Source: Hyphomicrobiales bacterium (GTDB lineage Bacteria; Pseudomonadota; Alphaproteobacteria; Rhizobiales; Rhizobiaceae). From it: a stretch of 64,000 nucleotides of DNA. Below the pieces are notes generated by a model, which did not search any database, had not been told where the DNA came from, and worked only from the letters and a program-made list of their open reading frames with translations. Position 1 is the stretch's first letter, and each line of letters starts with the position of its first letter. Shown here in pieces: positions 41,002-49,470 of this stretch. Position numbers and translations under genes: made by a program. Location of the stretch: the NCBI GenBank assembly GCA_900468625.1, contig UBUL01000043.1, forward strand, positions 1-64,000, given 5' to 3'.

Positions 41002-42465
41002 TCAATAAGGCGCCTGTACCGGTCCCATACCGACATAAACGGTCTTCAATTCCGAATAGTGCTCCAGTGCCGCCAGCGAATTCTCGCGGCCGAAGCCGGA
41101 TTGCTTGGAGCCGCCGAAGGGGATTTCGACCGGGCAGAGATTATAGGTGTTGATCCAGAGCGTGCCGGCCTCGAGCTGGTCGACGACGCGGTGAGCGCGG
41201 GTAAGGTCAGCGGTAAAGACGCCGCCGGAGAGGCCGAATTCGGTGGCGTTGGCGCGGGCGACCACCTCGGCCTCGTCCTCGAAATCGAGAACGCACATGA
41301 CCGGCCCGAAAATCTCTTCGCGCGCGATCGTCATGTCGTCGGTAACGTCGGCAAACACGGTCGGCTGAATATAGTAGCCTTCGCCCGCGACATTGTTCGG
41401 TATGCCGCCACCGGTCAGTAGCGTCGCACCCTCGGCCTTGCCCTTTTCGATGTAGGCGAGCACCTTCTCACGCTGCGCCCAGGAGACCATCGGACCGATC
41501 TGCGTCGCCTCATCCATCGGGTCTCCGATGAGCATGGCGTCGGTGCGCACTTTCAGGCGCTTCAGGAATTCGGACTTGATCTTGCGGTTGACGAAGACGC
41601 GCGTGCCGTTCGAGCAGACCTGGCCGGTCGAATAGAAATTGCCGAGCATCGCGCCGCCGATGGCGCTGTCGATATCGGCATCGTCGAAGACGATCAGCGG
41701 CGACTTGCCGCCAAGTTCCATGGTGACGTGCTTGAGGTTGCCCGCGGCAGAAGCCGCGACCTTGCGGCCGGTCGGCACCGAACCGGTCAGCGATACCTTG
41801 GCAACGTCAGGATGGTTGATGAGCAGCGGTCCCGTTTCGCGATCGCCCTGAATGACATTGTAGAGGCCTTTCGGCAGGCCAGCCTCGATCAGGATTTCGG
41901 CGATCTTCAGCGCGCCGAGCGGTGTGTTTTCCGAAGGCTTGAACACCATGGCGTTGCCGGCGACCAGCGCCGGCGCGCCCTTCCAGCAGGCGATCTGCTG
42001 CGGGTAGTTCCATGCGCCAATGCCGACGCAGACGCCGAGCGGCACGCGCTTGGTATAGGCGAAGTCGCCGCCGAGCGGTATGTAGGAGCCGTTGAGGCCG
42101 GCTGCCGCGATGCCGCCGAAGAATTCGAAGCTGTCGGCGCCGGAGGTGGGGTCGGCGACGATGGTTTCCTGGATAGGCTTGCCCGTATCCAGCGTCTCCA
42201 GCTCGGAGAGCTCGCGGTTGCGCTCGCGCATGATGTCGGCGGCTCGTTTCAGGATGCGGCCGCGCGCCGTCGGGCTCATGGCCGCCCATTCCGGCTGCGC
42301 ACGCTTGGCAGCGGCGATCGCCTTTTCGACGATGGCGGGCGTTGCCGCATGCAGGCGGGCGATCACCTCGCCGGTCGCAGGATAGATGCTTTCGATAACG
42401 GTGCCGTCGGTGTCCTCGACATATTCCCCGTCGATGAAATGCGAGGCTTTCGGTTGTGCGCGCAT
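41002..42465 (-). CDS. betB: Betaine aldehyde dehydrogenase BetB
   Basis: This is a 487-residue NAD(P)-dependent aldehyde dehydrogenase making glycine betaine, an osmoprotectant and carbon/nitrogen source. The catalytic Glu is in TMELGGKSPLIVFDDADID and the catalytic Cys in STGQVCSNGTRVFV; the cofactor site has GSVPTGRKVA. KPSENTPLGALKIAEI and the end IPFGGSKQSGFGRENSLAALEHYSELKTVYV are typical of BetB. Its ATG overlaps the stop of the GST gene (TAATG). betA follows after 52 bases. Confidence 0.96.
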   Translation of the reverse strand: MRAQPKASHFIDGEYVEDTDGTVIESIYPATGEVIARLHAATPAIVEKAIAAAKRAQPEWAAMSPTARGRILKRAADIMRERNRELSELETLDTGKPIQETIVADPTSGADSFEFFGGIAAAGLNGSYIPLGGDFAYTKRVPLGVCVGIGAWNYPQQIACWKGAPALVAGNAMVFKPSENTPLGALKIAEILIEAGLPKGLYNVIQGDRETGPLLINHPDVAKVSLTGSVPTGRKVAASAAGNLKHVTMELGGKSPLIVFDDADIDSAIGGAMLGNFYSTGQVCSNGTRVFVNRKIKSEFLKRLKVRTDAMLIGDPMDEATQIGPMVSWAQREKVLAYIEKGKAEGATLLTGGGIPNNVAGEGYYIQPTVFADVTDDMTIAREEIFGPVMCVLDFEDEAEVVARANATEFGLSGGVFTADLTRAHRVVDQLEAGTLWINTYNLCPVEIPFGGSKQSGFGRENSLAALEHYSELKTVYVGMGPVQAPY

Positions 42466-43106
42466 TATAGAACCCTCAATTCTTCATAGGACACCATGAC
42501 ATGCTCTTGGAAAGCAGGCCGCTCGGTGAGGTTTTCGTAATAGCGCCGCAGCCGCGGATGGTCGGGGCGCCGGATGTCGATGTCGAAATAGCGGTGGAGA
42601 ACATGCCCGAATTGTATGTCGGCAAGCGTCAGATTATCGCTGGCGAGGAAGCGGTGCCGTCCGAAACGCGACTCGGCGATGTCAAGCTTCGTAGCAAGCG
42701 CGGCAACGGCCGCAACGATCGCTTTCTCGTCTCTGAGGGCAGGGGCTGTGCGCACCACCCGCCAGAACACCGGACCGGTGAAATTCAGGGCAATGTTGAT
42801 CTTGGCCCATTCCGCCCATTTGTCGATCTGGGCGCGCTGCCGTTCATCCTTTGGCCACAAGGCGTCGTCGCCATATTGTGCTGCGAGATAGCGCAGGATG
42901 GCGCCGGTTTCCCACAAGGGGTCGCCATCGCCGTCGCGCAGCACCGGAACGGTGCCGTTCGGGTTCATTGCGAGGAATTCCGGCGTGTCGTTGACGCCGT
43001 AGGTGAAGCCGGCATCGATGCGCTCATAGGCAAGGCCGAGCTCGCCGATGCACCACATCAGCGCTTGCACGTTGGATGACGATTTGCGGCCCCAGACGGT
43101 CAGCAT
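42465..43106 (-). CDS. Glutathione S-transferase inside the bet operon
   Basis: This is a 213-residue GST. The thioredoxin-like domain has LTVWGRKSSSNVQALMWCIGELGLAYERIDAG, with Ser10/Ser11 where catalytic residues lie, then NPNGTVPVLRDGDGDPLWETGAILRYLA for glutathione binding. The all-helical domain contains LTLADIQFGHVLHRYF. It starts five bases after betI and shares one base with betB, so it is fully built into the choline operon. In the betICBA operon known from Sinorhizobium, the choline sulfatase betC occupies this place. Its reaction here is unknown. Confidence 0.9.
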   Translation of the reverse strand: MLTVWGRKSSSNVQALMWCIGELGLAYERIDAGFTYGVNDTPEFLAMNPNGTVPVLRDGDGDPLWETGAILRYLAAQYGDDALWPKDERQRAQIDKWAEWAKINIALNFTGPVFWRVVRTAPALRDEKAIVAAVAALATKLDIAESRFGRHRFLASDNLTLADIQFGHVLHRYFDIDIRRPDHPRLRRYYENLTERPAFQEHVMVSYEELRVL

Positions 43107-43111
43107 GGCCT

Positions 43112-43699
43112 TCAGCCTTTCAGCGCGTTGAGATGGGTCGTCAGATAGTCTTCCGTCAGCGCGATCGAGGCCTCGGTGCTGATCGGCGCGGATCCGAGGC
43201 CCTGGCGGATATAGAGCCCGTCGATCATCGCAGCCGCGCCCTCGGCGATGCGCTCCGCGTCGCCAGCCGGGCACAGGGTCTTGAGATTGGCAACGAGGTT
43301 CGAATGCAGCCGGCGCGCGTAGATCACGAGAAAACGGCGCGTCTCCTCCGAACGTTGCGCTTCGGCGTAGAAGGCGAGCCAGGCGGCGATCGTCTCCGGT
43401 GCGAACTGATCGGCCTGGAAGCTGACGCGGATGACGGCCGAGAGCTTTTCGCGCGGCGTCTCGGCCGCCTGTAACGCTGTCACGACGCTGTCGCGCAGCC
43501 GCTGCAGATGCACGCGGACGGTCTCGATCAGCAGCTGTTCCTTGCTGCCGAAATAGTGATGCGCAAGGGCGGGGGAAACGCCTGCCTGCTTGGCGATTTC
43601 GGACATGGTGACGGTCAGCGAGCCGTGATCTCCGATCACGCGCATCGCTGCATCCACCAGCGCCTTACGGCGCACCGGCTCCATTCCGACCTTCGGCAT
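43112..43699 (-). CDS. betI: Choline-responsive TetR repressor BetI
   Basis: This is a 195-residue TetR-type repressor. The N-terminal MPKVGMEPVRRKALVDAAMRVIGDHGSLTVTMSEIAKQAGVSPALAHHYFGSKEQLL matches BetI closely. The C-terminal ligand domain has SFQADQFAPETIAAWLAFYAEAQRSEETRRFL, with Trp and Tyr residues suited to bind the choline ammonium group. It is first in the operon and has a palindrome just upstream, so it should repress its own operon until choline is present. Confidence 0.94.
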   Translation of the reverse strand: MPKVGMEPVRRKALVDAAMRVIGDHGSLTVTMSEIAKQAGVSPALAHHYFGSKEQLLIETVRVHLQRLRDSVVTALQAAETPREKLSAVIRVSFQADQFAPETIAAWLAFYAEAQRSEETRRFLVIYARRLHSNLVANLKTLCPAGDAERIAEGAAAMIDGLYIRQGLGSAPISTEASIALTEDYLTTHLNALKG

Positions 43700-43733
43700 A
43701 GGTCAACCTCTCAAAAACAACGCAAATGTATTT

Positions 43734-43753
43734 TTGATTGACTGATCAATCAA
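43734..43753. promoter_or_regulatory. Putative BetI operator
   Basis: TTGATTGACTGATCAATCAA is a 20-base palindrome with eight-base matching arms and a mismatched four-base centre, 35 bases upstream of the betI start. TetR-type repressors bind such sites, and its place in front of betI fits. Confidence 0.65.
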
Positions 43754-43852
43754 TAAAAAAATCACGCGCCGGATGATCCCGGGCGAAAAACCCGTCGCCT
43801 CTTTCCGCGAAGCATTTCTGTGCCATACTTCCGTAGAGGAGGAGGTGCAGTC

Positions 43853-44401
43853 ATGGTCGATATTCTTGATGAAGTTCCCCCATCCGCAATGCGCAACAAG
43901 TGGGGCTGGTTTGTTGGTCTTGGCATCTTGCTGCTGATCTGCGGCGGCATCGCCCTTGGCAATCTGTTCATCGCCACCGTGGCATCGGTCTACTATATCG
44001 GCATACTGATGCTGATCGGCGGCATCGTGCATCTGGCCCATGCCTTTCAGGTGAGGGGGTGGGAGCATGTCCTGTTCTGGGTGCTCAGCGGCATGCTCTA
44101 TACGATTGCCGGTGTCCTTGCCTTCGCCAATCCGCTGCTGGCCTCCGAAGCGTTGACCCTGTTTCTCGCCATCGCGCTGCTCATAGCCGGCACGTTTCGT
44201 GTCTGGGTCGGACGCAAGCTGAAGCCGCAGCGCGGCTGGGTCTGGATCGTCATCAGCGGCCTTGCGACCGCTGTCGCCGGCATCGCGATTGCAGTCGGCT
44301 GGCCGGTCAACAGCCTCTGGATCCTCGGCCTCTTCCTGGCCTTCGATCTGATTTTTCAGGGCTGGACGCTGGTGGTTTTCGGGTTTGTGCTCAGGCGATA
44401 A
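43853..44401 (+). CDS. HdeD-family (DUF308) membrane protein
   Basis: This is a 182-residue membrane protein with six helices in three similar pairs (GWFVGLGILLLICGGIALGN; VYYIGILMLIGGIVHLAHAF; VLFWVLSGMLYTIAGVLAF; ALTLFLAIALLIAGTFRVWVG; and two more). HdeD in E. coli is linked to acid resistance at high cell density, but the mechanism is unknown. The start ATG at 43853 has a long GAGGAGGAGG site; an in-frame codon at 43820 is not needed. It is divergent from the bet operon. Confidence 0.88.
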   Translation: MVDILDEVPPSAMRNKWGWFVGLGILLLICGGIALGNLFIATVASVYYIGILMLIGGIVHLAHAFQVRGWEHVLFWVLSGMLYTIAGVLAFANPLLASEALTLFLAIALLIAGTFRVWVGRKLKPQRGWVWIVISGLATAVAGIAIAVGWPVNSLWILGLFLAFDLIFQGWTLVVFGFVLRR

Positions 44402-44631
44402 GGGAGTTCCTTGCAGGAGGTAACGAACCCCCCACTCTTTGACAAGGAGCGTGAGCGGCGTTACTCTCTGGCCCGCTGCCGTCTAGGGCGGAGCGGCGTC
44501 GAATTGATGTAGCGACCGTGCCATTATCTGGAGCGCGCATGTCTGAGGGACATGCCTTGGAAGCACCGGTCGAGGCCGCGGAACATATCTCCAGCGAAAA
44601 TTCCGCTTGATAACGTCAAGGGAGGAATATC

Positions 44632-44883
44632 ATGCCGATGGTAACGGTTTCCATCTCTCCACTTCAGGCTGCTGGCATTCGCGCCGCAATCGACAACGGC
44701 ACCTATGCCTCGAGCAGCGAAGTCGTGCGGGAGGCGCTTCGCATGTGGGATGCGGCCCGTAAGCGTGGCGATATTTGCGATGTGCCGCATGCCGCCAACG
44801 ATATAGGCGAGACTGCAAGGGACAGTCGTTGCGTTGCAGACATGTTCGCCGACTATGAGGCGGAACGGCATTCGCACAGCTAG
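44632..44883 (+). CDS. Orphan ParD-family antitoxin
   Basis: This is an 83-residue protein whose first 50 residues are ParD-like: VTVSISPLQAAGIRAAIDNGTYASSSEVVREALRMWDAARKR. The C-terminal part (DVPHAANDIGETARDSRCVADMFADYEAERHSHS) is unusual for ParD. GGGAGG precedes the ATG. No ParE frame follows: the next 200 bases are non-coding up to the EAL gene. It is either a relic, a regulator on its own, or an antitoxin acting on toxins elsewhere. Confidence 0.75.
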   Translation: MPMVTVSISPLQAAGIRAAIDNGTYASSSEVVREALRMWDAARKRGDICDVPHAANDIGETARDSRCVADMFADYEAERHSHS

Positions 44884-45082
44884 CTTTGAAGCCCTCGGGC
44901 GGCGCATTCAAGCCGTCTGTTTTTTGTCTCTGCGAATGGTTAACATTGCTTTACCATTCATGAAACTTTCACATACGGGAAAGGTTTCGTTGACATTTTA
45001 TGGCGCATCTTGGGTCGAAATCGCGATAAATCCAAAGTTTTACTTAAATAAATTAGAACAGAATCCGCAAGTGGAGATGGGC

Positions 45083-46888
45083 ATGTCCCTGACTGCCGCA
45101 GTCGAGCCGGGCGTATTGCGCCGCTATGCCAGCGACCAGATTGTCACTCTCGCCAAACTCGTGATCGAAAATGCATTTCAGCCGATCGTTGAGGCCGGTA
45201 CCGGCGCGGTTTTCGGCTATGAATCCCTGATGCGCGGGCATGAACGCATCGGCTTCAACAGCCCGGTCGACATCCTCGATGAGGCCGAACGCACAGGCCA
45301 GCTTTTCGGGCTGGAGCAGATGATCACGAGCCGGGCGCTGGCGAAGTTTGCCACGCTGCCCAATATCGCTGTCGCAACCCTTTTTCTCAATCTGGATGTC
45401 CGCCTGATTCCGCAGGGTGCGGTATTGGTCGACAGTTTGCTGCAGCATATGAGAAAGGCTGGCCTCTCGCCGTCTTCCGTCTGCTTCGAATTCTCCGAAC
45501 GCTTCGATAATACCATCGTACCGGAATTTTCCGCACTGGTCGGGAAAATGCGCAATGCTGGCTTCAAGCTGGCGATCGACGACTTCGGTGTCGGTCATGG
45601 CGAAATGAAGCTTCTGTCCGACTACCCGGTCGATTACCTCAAGATCGACCGGCATTTCATTGTCGATATCGACCGCAGCGCCCGCAAGCGCCATATTCTC
45701 CGAAATCTCGTCAACATCGCCCATGTCCTCGGCACGCGCGTTATCGCCGAGGGTATCGAGACCGAGGCGGAATTCCTGACCTGCCGGGAATTCGGTGTCG
45801 ATCTCGTGCAGGGCTGGTTCATCGCGCGGCCAACCGTGCTCGTCAATGAACTGAAGCCGAGCTTTCCGCATCTTCAGGATCTGGGCAAGACAGTGCGCAA
45901 CAGCCAGTCGCTCGATGAGATCCTGATCCGCAAGCAGATCGAGGTGCTGCCGACGATCCGCGAAAGCGACAGCATCGACAGCGTTTTCGAGCTCTTTCGC
46001 CGGAATCCGCGCCGCGCCTATTTCCCGGTCGTCAACGCCAATGATGAGCCGCGTGGGATCATTCACGAATACCAGCTGAAGGAATATATCTATCAGCCTT
46101 TCGGCCGCGACCTTTTGAAGAACAAGGTCTACAAGCGGTCGATCTCGCATTTCGTCGAGATGGCGCCGATCGTCGGGCTTGATTCCGATGCCGATACGTT
46201 GATGACGATTTTCGCCAATATGGAAAGCAGCGATTGCCTGATCGTGACCGAAGGCACGCATTATGCCGGCATCGTCTCCGCTGCCTCTCTCATCAAGGTC
46301 ATCAACGAAAAGCAGCTGAAGATCGCACAGGACCAGAATCCATTGACGGGCCTGCCGGGCAATCGGGCAATCCACGACTTCATGCAGAACGCCGGCCGCG
46401 ATGGCGATGAGATCAGGCATTTCTGCTATTGCGACTTCGATAATTTCAAGCCGTTCAATGATGCCTACGGCTTCCATCTCGGCGATCATGCCATTTCATT
46501 GTTTGCGGCACTGATGCGCCGCTATTTCTTTGCTGAACGCCATTTCCTTGGTCATGTCGGCGGCGACGACTTCTTTATCGGCGTCACCGGCTGGAACACG
46601 CAGGAGCTTCACGAAGTTCTGGATCGGCTGCTTGCCGATTTCCATGCCGATGTTCTCGAACTTTATTCGGCGGAGGATCGTGCTGCCGGCCGCATTCACG
46701 GCCATGACCGCAGCGGCGCCGAGGCTGAATTCCCGTTGATGCGCTGCTCGATCGGCATCCTGCAACTGCCCGAGGGACTGGTGATCGACAACATCAATCG
46801 GGTCAGCACTTCCATCGCGGGCATCAAGGCGAAGGCGAAGGAAAGCGTGATCGGCGTCGCCTTCCTCGGCTTGGCCGAGACGAATTGA
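45083..46888 (+). CDS. EAL-CBS-GGDEF cyclic di-GMP protein
   Basis: This is a 601-residue protein with an N-terminal EAL domain (about 20-255), a CBS-like pair (about 275-395) and a C-terminal GGDEF domain (about 415-590). EAL catalytic elements are present: E47-S-L, LFLNLDVR, FEFSE, IDDFGVGH, LKIDR, EGIE, VQGW, so phosphodiesterase activity is plausible. The GGDEF site reads GGDDF at 493-497, with GNRAIHDFM and DFDNFKPFNDAYGF. No RxxD inhibitory site lies just before it. There is no signal peptide or membrane helix, so it is cytoplasmic. ATG 45083 has GGAG six bases upstream; the frame runs further up to 44834. Confidence 0.92.
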   Translation: MSLTAAVEPGVLRRYASDQIVTLAKLVIENAFQPIVEAGTGAVFGYESLMRGHERIGFNSPVDILDEAERTGQLFGLEQMITSRALAKFATLPNIAVATLFLNLDVRLIPQGAVLVDSLLQHMRKAGLSPSSVCFEFSERFDNTIVPEFSALVGKMRNAGFKLAIDDFGVGHGEMKLLSDYPVDYLKIDRHFIVDIDRSARKRHILRNLVNIAHVLGTRVIAEGIETEAEFLTCREFGVDLVQGWFIARPTVLVNELKPSFPHLQDLGKTVRNSQSLDEILIRKQIEVLPTIRESDSIDSVFELFRRNPRRAYFPVVNANDEPRGIIHEYQLKEYIYQPFGRDLLKNKVYKRSISHFVEMAPIVGLDSDADTLMTIFANMESSDCLIVTEGTHYAGIVSAASLIKVINEKQLKIAQDQNPLTGLPGNRAIHDFMQNAGRDGDEIRHFCYCDFDNFKPFNDAYGFHLGDHAISLFAALMRRYFFAERHFLGHVGGDDFFIGVTGWNTQELHEVLDRLLADFHADVLELYSAEDRAAGRIHGHDRSGAEAEFPLMRCSIGILQLPEGLVIDNINRVSTSIAGIKAKAKESVIGVAFLGLAETN

Positions 46889-46966
46889 CGCCCTGTCCCA
46901 ATCGATCCTTTTCAAGCGCGTGCGCTAAACTATCTCCACTGCTTTGCTGGGAGAGGAGATTGCGCC

Positions 46967-47965
46967 ATGCCCTTGCCGTCTGAAATGCGTTTCGTGGATC
47001 TGCCATCCTTCGGCGGGCCTGAGGTCATGACCATCGGCCGCAAGCCTCTGCCGACCCTGAAGCCGGGCGAGATCCTGGTTCGAGTGGAGGCTGCGGGCGT
47101 AAACCGGCCGGATGTGGCGCAGCGGCAGGGCACTTATCCCCCTCCGAAAGAGGCAAGCCCTGTTCTGGGTCTCGAAATCGCCGGCGAGGTCGTGGACGTC
47201 GCCTCCGGCGTGACCGAATTCGCGATCGGCAACAAGGTCTGTGGCCTCGCCAACGGCGGCGGCTATGCGGAATATTGCGTGCTTCCCGCCGGCCAGGCGC
47301 TCCGTTTCCCGAATGGTTATGATGCCGTGCGCGCAGCCGCACTCCCGGAAACTTTCTTCACGGTGTGGGCCAATCTCTTCCAGATGGCGGGCCTCACCGA
47401 AGGCGAAAGCGTGCTGATCCACGGCGGCTCCAGCGGTATCGGCACGACGGCGATCCAGCTTGCCCGCGCGTTCGGTGCGACGGTCTATACGACCGCCGGC
47501 TCGAAGGAAAAATGCGAGGCCTGCGAGAAACTCGGCGCAAAGCGGGCCGTCAATTATAAAGAGGAAGATTTCGCCGAGGTCATCAAGGCCGAGACGGAAC
47601 ACGGCGTCGATGTCATCCTCGATATGATCGGCGCGGCCTATCTGGAAAAGAATCTGGCCTCGCTTACCCGCGACGGCTGCCTTTCGATCATTGCCTTTCT
47701 TGGCGGCGCTGTCGCAGACAAGGTCAACCTGCAGCCGATCATGGTCAAGCGCCTGACGGTGACCGGCTCGACCATGCGCCCGCGTACGGCGGAGGAAAAG
47801 CGGGCCGTCCGCGACGACCTTCTCTCGCAGGTCTGGCCGCTGCTGGACGAGGGCACGGTTGCCCCCGTCATTCACAAGGTCTTTTCCTTCGACGACGTGG
47901 TCGAAGCGCATCGGCTGATGGAAACGGGCGACCACATCGGCAAGATCATGCTGAAGCTGGCTTGA
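46967..47965 (+). CDS. NAD(P)H quinone oxidoreductase, PIG3-like
   Basis: This is a 332-residue medium-chain dehydrogenase without zinc, of the TP53I3/PIG3-like quinone oxidoreductase group. AAGVNRPDVAQRQGTYPPP is the diagnostic start, then LGLEIAGEVVDV, GGYAEYCVLPAGQ, LPETFFTVWANLFQMAGL, the nucleotide loop IHGGSSGIGTTAIQLARAFGA, and VDVILDMIGAAYLEKNL. The end DHIGKIMLKLA is typical. It reduces quinones with NADPH. The 3' end overlaps the convergent MFS gene by 20 bases. Confidence 0.9.
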   Translation: MPLPSEMRFVDLPSFGGPEVMTIGRKPLPTLKPGEILVRVEAAGVNRPDVAQRQGTYPPPKEASPVLGLEIAGEVVDVASGVTEFAIGNKVCGLANGGGYAEYCVLPAGQALRFPNGYDAVRAAALPETFFTVWANLFQMAGLTEGESVLIHGGSSGIGTTAIQLARAFGATVYTTAGSKEKCEACEKLGAKRAVNYKEEDFAEVIKAETEHGVDVILDMIGAAYLEKNLASLTRDGCLSIIAFLGGAVADKVNLQPIMVKRLTVTGSTMRPRTAEEKRAVRDDLLSQVWPLLDEGTVAPVIHKVFSFDDVVEAHRLMETGDHIGKIMLKLA

Positions 47966-49370
47966 TCGTGAAGGACAGAGCGATCGCGATCAGACCTGGC
48001 AAGGCCATCAGGGCGTAAAGCCAGGTCGCGGCCGAGAGGCTGCCGGCAATTCCGCCGGGATGGGTGAGGCCAGCGCCGTTGACGATGACGCCGGCCACGG
48101 CTGCGCCGAATGCACCGCCCAGCGATTGCGTCATCGAAATGGCGGCCGAGGCCTTGTCCTGTTCGGTTCTCTTCGCGATGCCGATGATCCTGGTCACCAG
48201 ATGCGCCCAGCCGAGACCGACGCCGAAGCCCATCAGGAACATGCCGATGACGGCAGGCGCGAACTCTGCAAGTTCGATGAAGGGCGTTGCGGTTGCCAGA
48301 AATGGGATCAGCGATGCTGTTGCTGCTGTCTCCAGGATGCACCCGGTTATAATGGCGATTGCAGCCTGTCTTCCCGAAAACGATGCGCTGAAGAAAGCCG
48401 CGATTGTCCAGCCCAGTGCGACCAGCGCGACGAGGTAGCCCGAGATCAGTGGCGTTACGCCGTGGAGTGTCTGCAGGAAATACGGAATGTAGATGTCGCT
48501 TGTCAGCACCAGCATCAGTGTGAATATCGTCAGATAGAGCCGCGCGATCGGATTGCCGAGCATGACGGCACCGTAGGGAAGGAGCCGCACCTCGCTCTTG
48601 CGCTCGATCAGCACCATCGCGGTCACGAGTGCGATCGAAACGGCGATCAGCACGATCTTATAGGATCCATGCTCGCTCGTGCCGGCAAGGCTCACGAAGA
48701 AGACGGCGGCAAGCAGAAGTATGATCTGGATCAGTGGCGTCCGAGTATCGATCCGATCATCCGCGACATCGGGCAGCAGCCAGCGTCCCGAGACTGCCAT
48801 GAGGACAGTCAGGGGTACGAGAATGATGAAGGCCTCCCGCCAGGCGCCGCCCGCGGCGAAGAGGCCGCCGAGCGTCGGTCCGAGCACCGTCGCCACACCC
48901 CATATGGCAGCGTAAAGCGTCGATGCTCTGCGCCAGAGCGGTTCGGGATAAACGAAGCGGATGAAGGCATATGCAAGGCCGGACAGCATGCCGGAACCAT
49001 AGCCCTGAATGGTGCGGCCGATGAGCAGCACCGGCATGGCCGGCGCGAGGGCGCAGGCCAGGCTGCCGATGCCGAAGATAAGCGCCGCCACGACGTAGAC
49101 GGCACGCAGTCCCATGCCCTTCGGCCGGGTCGCGACCGTGATCGATCCAAGCACACCGGCGGCGACGAAAAGCGTCGTCATCCATGAGAAGAGTTTCAGG
49201 CCGCCGATGTCCCTTACGATCGAAGGGGCGATCGTGGCTGTGATGTAGGATTCGACGGCATAAAGCGTGACGCCGCCGCCAAGCATCAGCGTTGCCGGCA
49301 GAAGTCTTGGCGAGAACAGCGTGAAGATGGAGGCTGATTTGAGGGAGGCGGTGTTTTCGATGCTGGACAT
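47946..49370 (-). CDS. MFS transporter, drug-export type
   Basis: This is a 474-residue transporter with 12-14 membrane helices. The start has LPATLMLGGGVTLYAVESYITATIAPSIVRDIGG with SWMTTLFVAAGVLGSI, like EmrB/MdtD-type exporters; motif A is altered (VATRPKGMGLRAVYV). GRTIQGYGSGMLSGLAYAFIRFVYPEP is the helix 4 region and GPTLGGLFAAGGAWREAFII motif C. It is divergent from a SufR-like regulator with TTGGAAAAT palindromes between, so it is probably that regulator's target. The substrate is unknown. Confidence 0.86.
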   Translation of the reverse strand: MSSIENTASLKSASIFTLFSPRLLPATLMLGGGVTLYAVESYITATIAPSIVRDIGGLKLFSWMTTLFVAAGVLGSITVATRPKGMGLRAVYVVAALIFGIGSLACALAPAMPVLLIGRTIQGYGSGMLSGLAYAFIRFVYPEPLWRRASTLYAAIWGVATVLGPTLGGLFAAGGAWREAFIILVPLTVLMAVSGRWLLPDVADDRIDTRTPLIQIILLLAAVFFVSLAGTSEHGSYKIVLIAVSIALVTAMVLIERKSEVRLLPYGAVMLGNPIARLYLTIFTLMLVLTSDIYIPYFLQTLHGVTPLISGYLVALVALGWTIAAFFSASFSGRQAAIAIITGCILETAATASLIPFLATATPFIELAEFAPAVIGMFLMGFGVGLGWAHLVTRIIGIAKRTEQDKASAAISMTQSLGGAFGAAVAGVIVNGAGLTHPGGIAGSLSAATWLYALMALPGLIAIALSFTIKPASA

Positions 49371-49405
49371 CGGACGATCCTCGGTATTTTCCCTAGCGGT
49401 TGATT

Positions 49406-49431
49406 ATTTTCCAAGTTATAATTTGGAAAAT
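49406..49431. promoter_or_regulatory. Palindromic operator between MFS and SufR-like genes
   Basis: ATTTTCCAA (49406-49414) and TTGGAAAAT (49423-49431) are perfect nine-base inverted arms with an eight-base A+T spacer. A third copy of TTGGAAAAT lies at 49464-49472 and overlaps the likely start codon of the regulator. This is a strong candidate for autoregulated divergent control. Confidence 0.75.
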
Positions 49432-49470
49432 TACATGGTCGTCCAATTAAAACAAGAGAAAACTTGGAAA

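Noticed and set aside
45053..46489. 478-codon minus-strand frame over the EAL-CBS-GGDEF gene
   Set aside because: Shadow; the plus-strand protein has both catalytic signatures.
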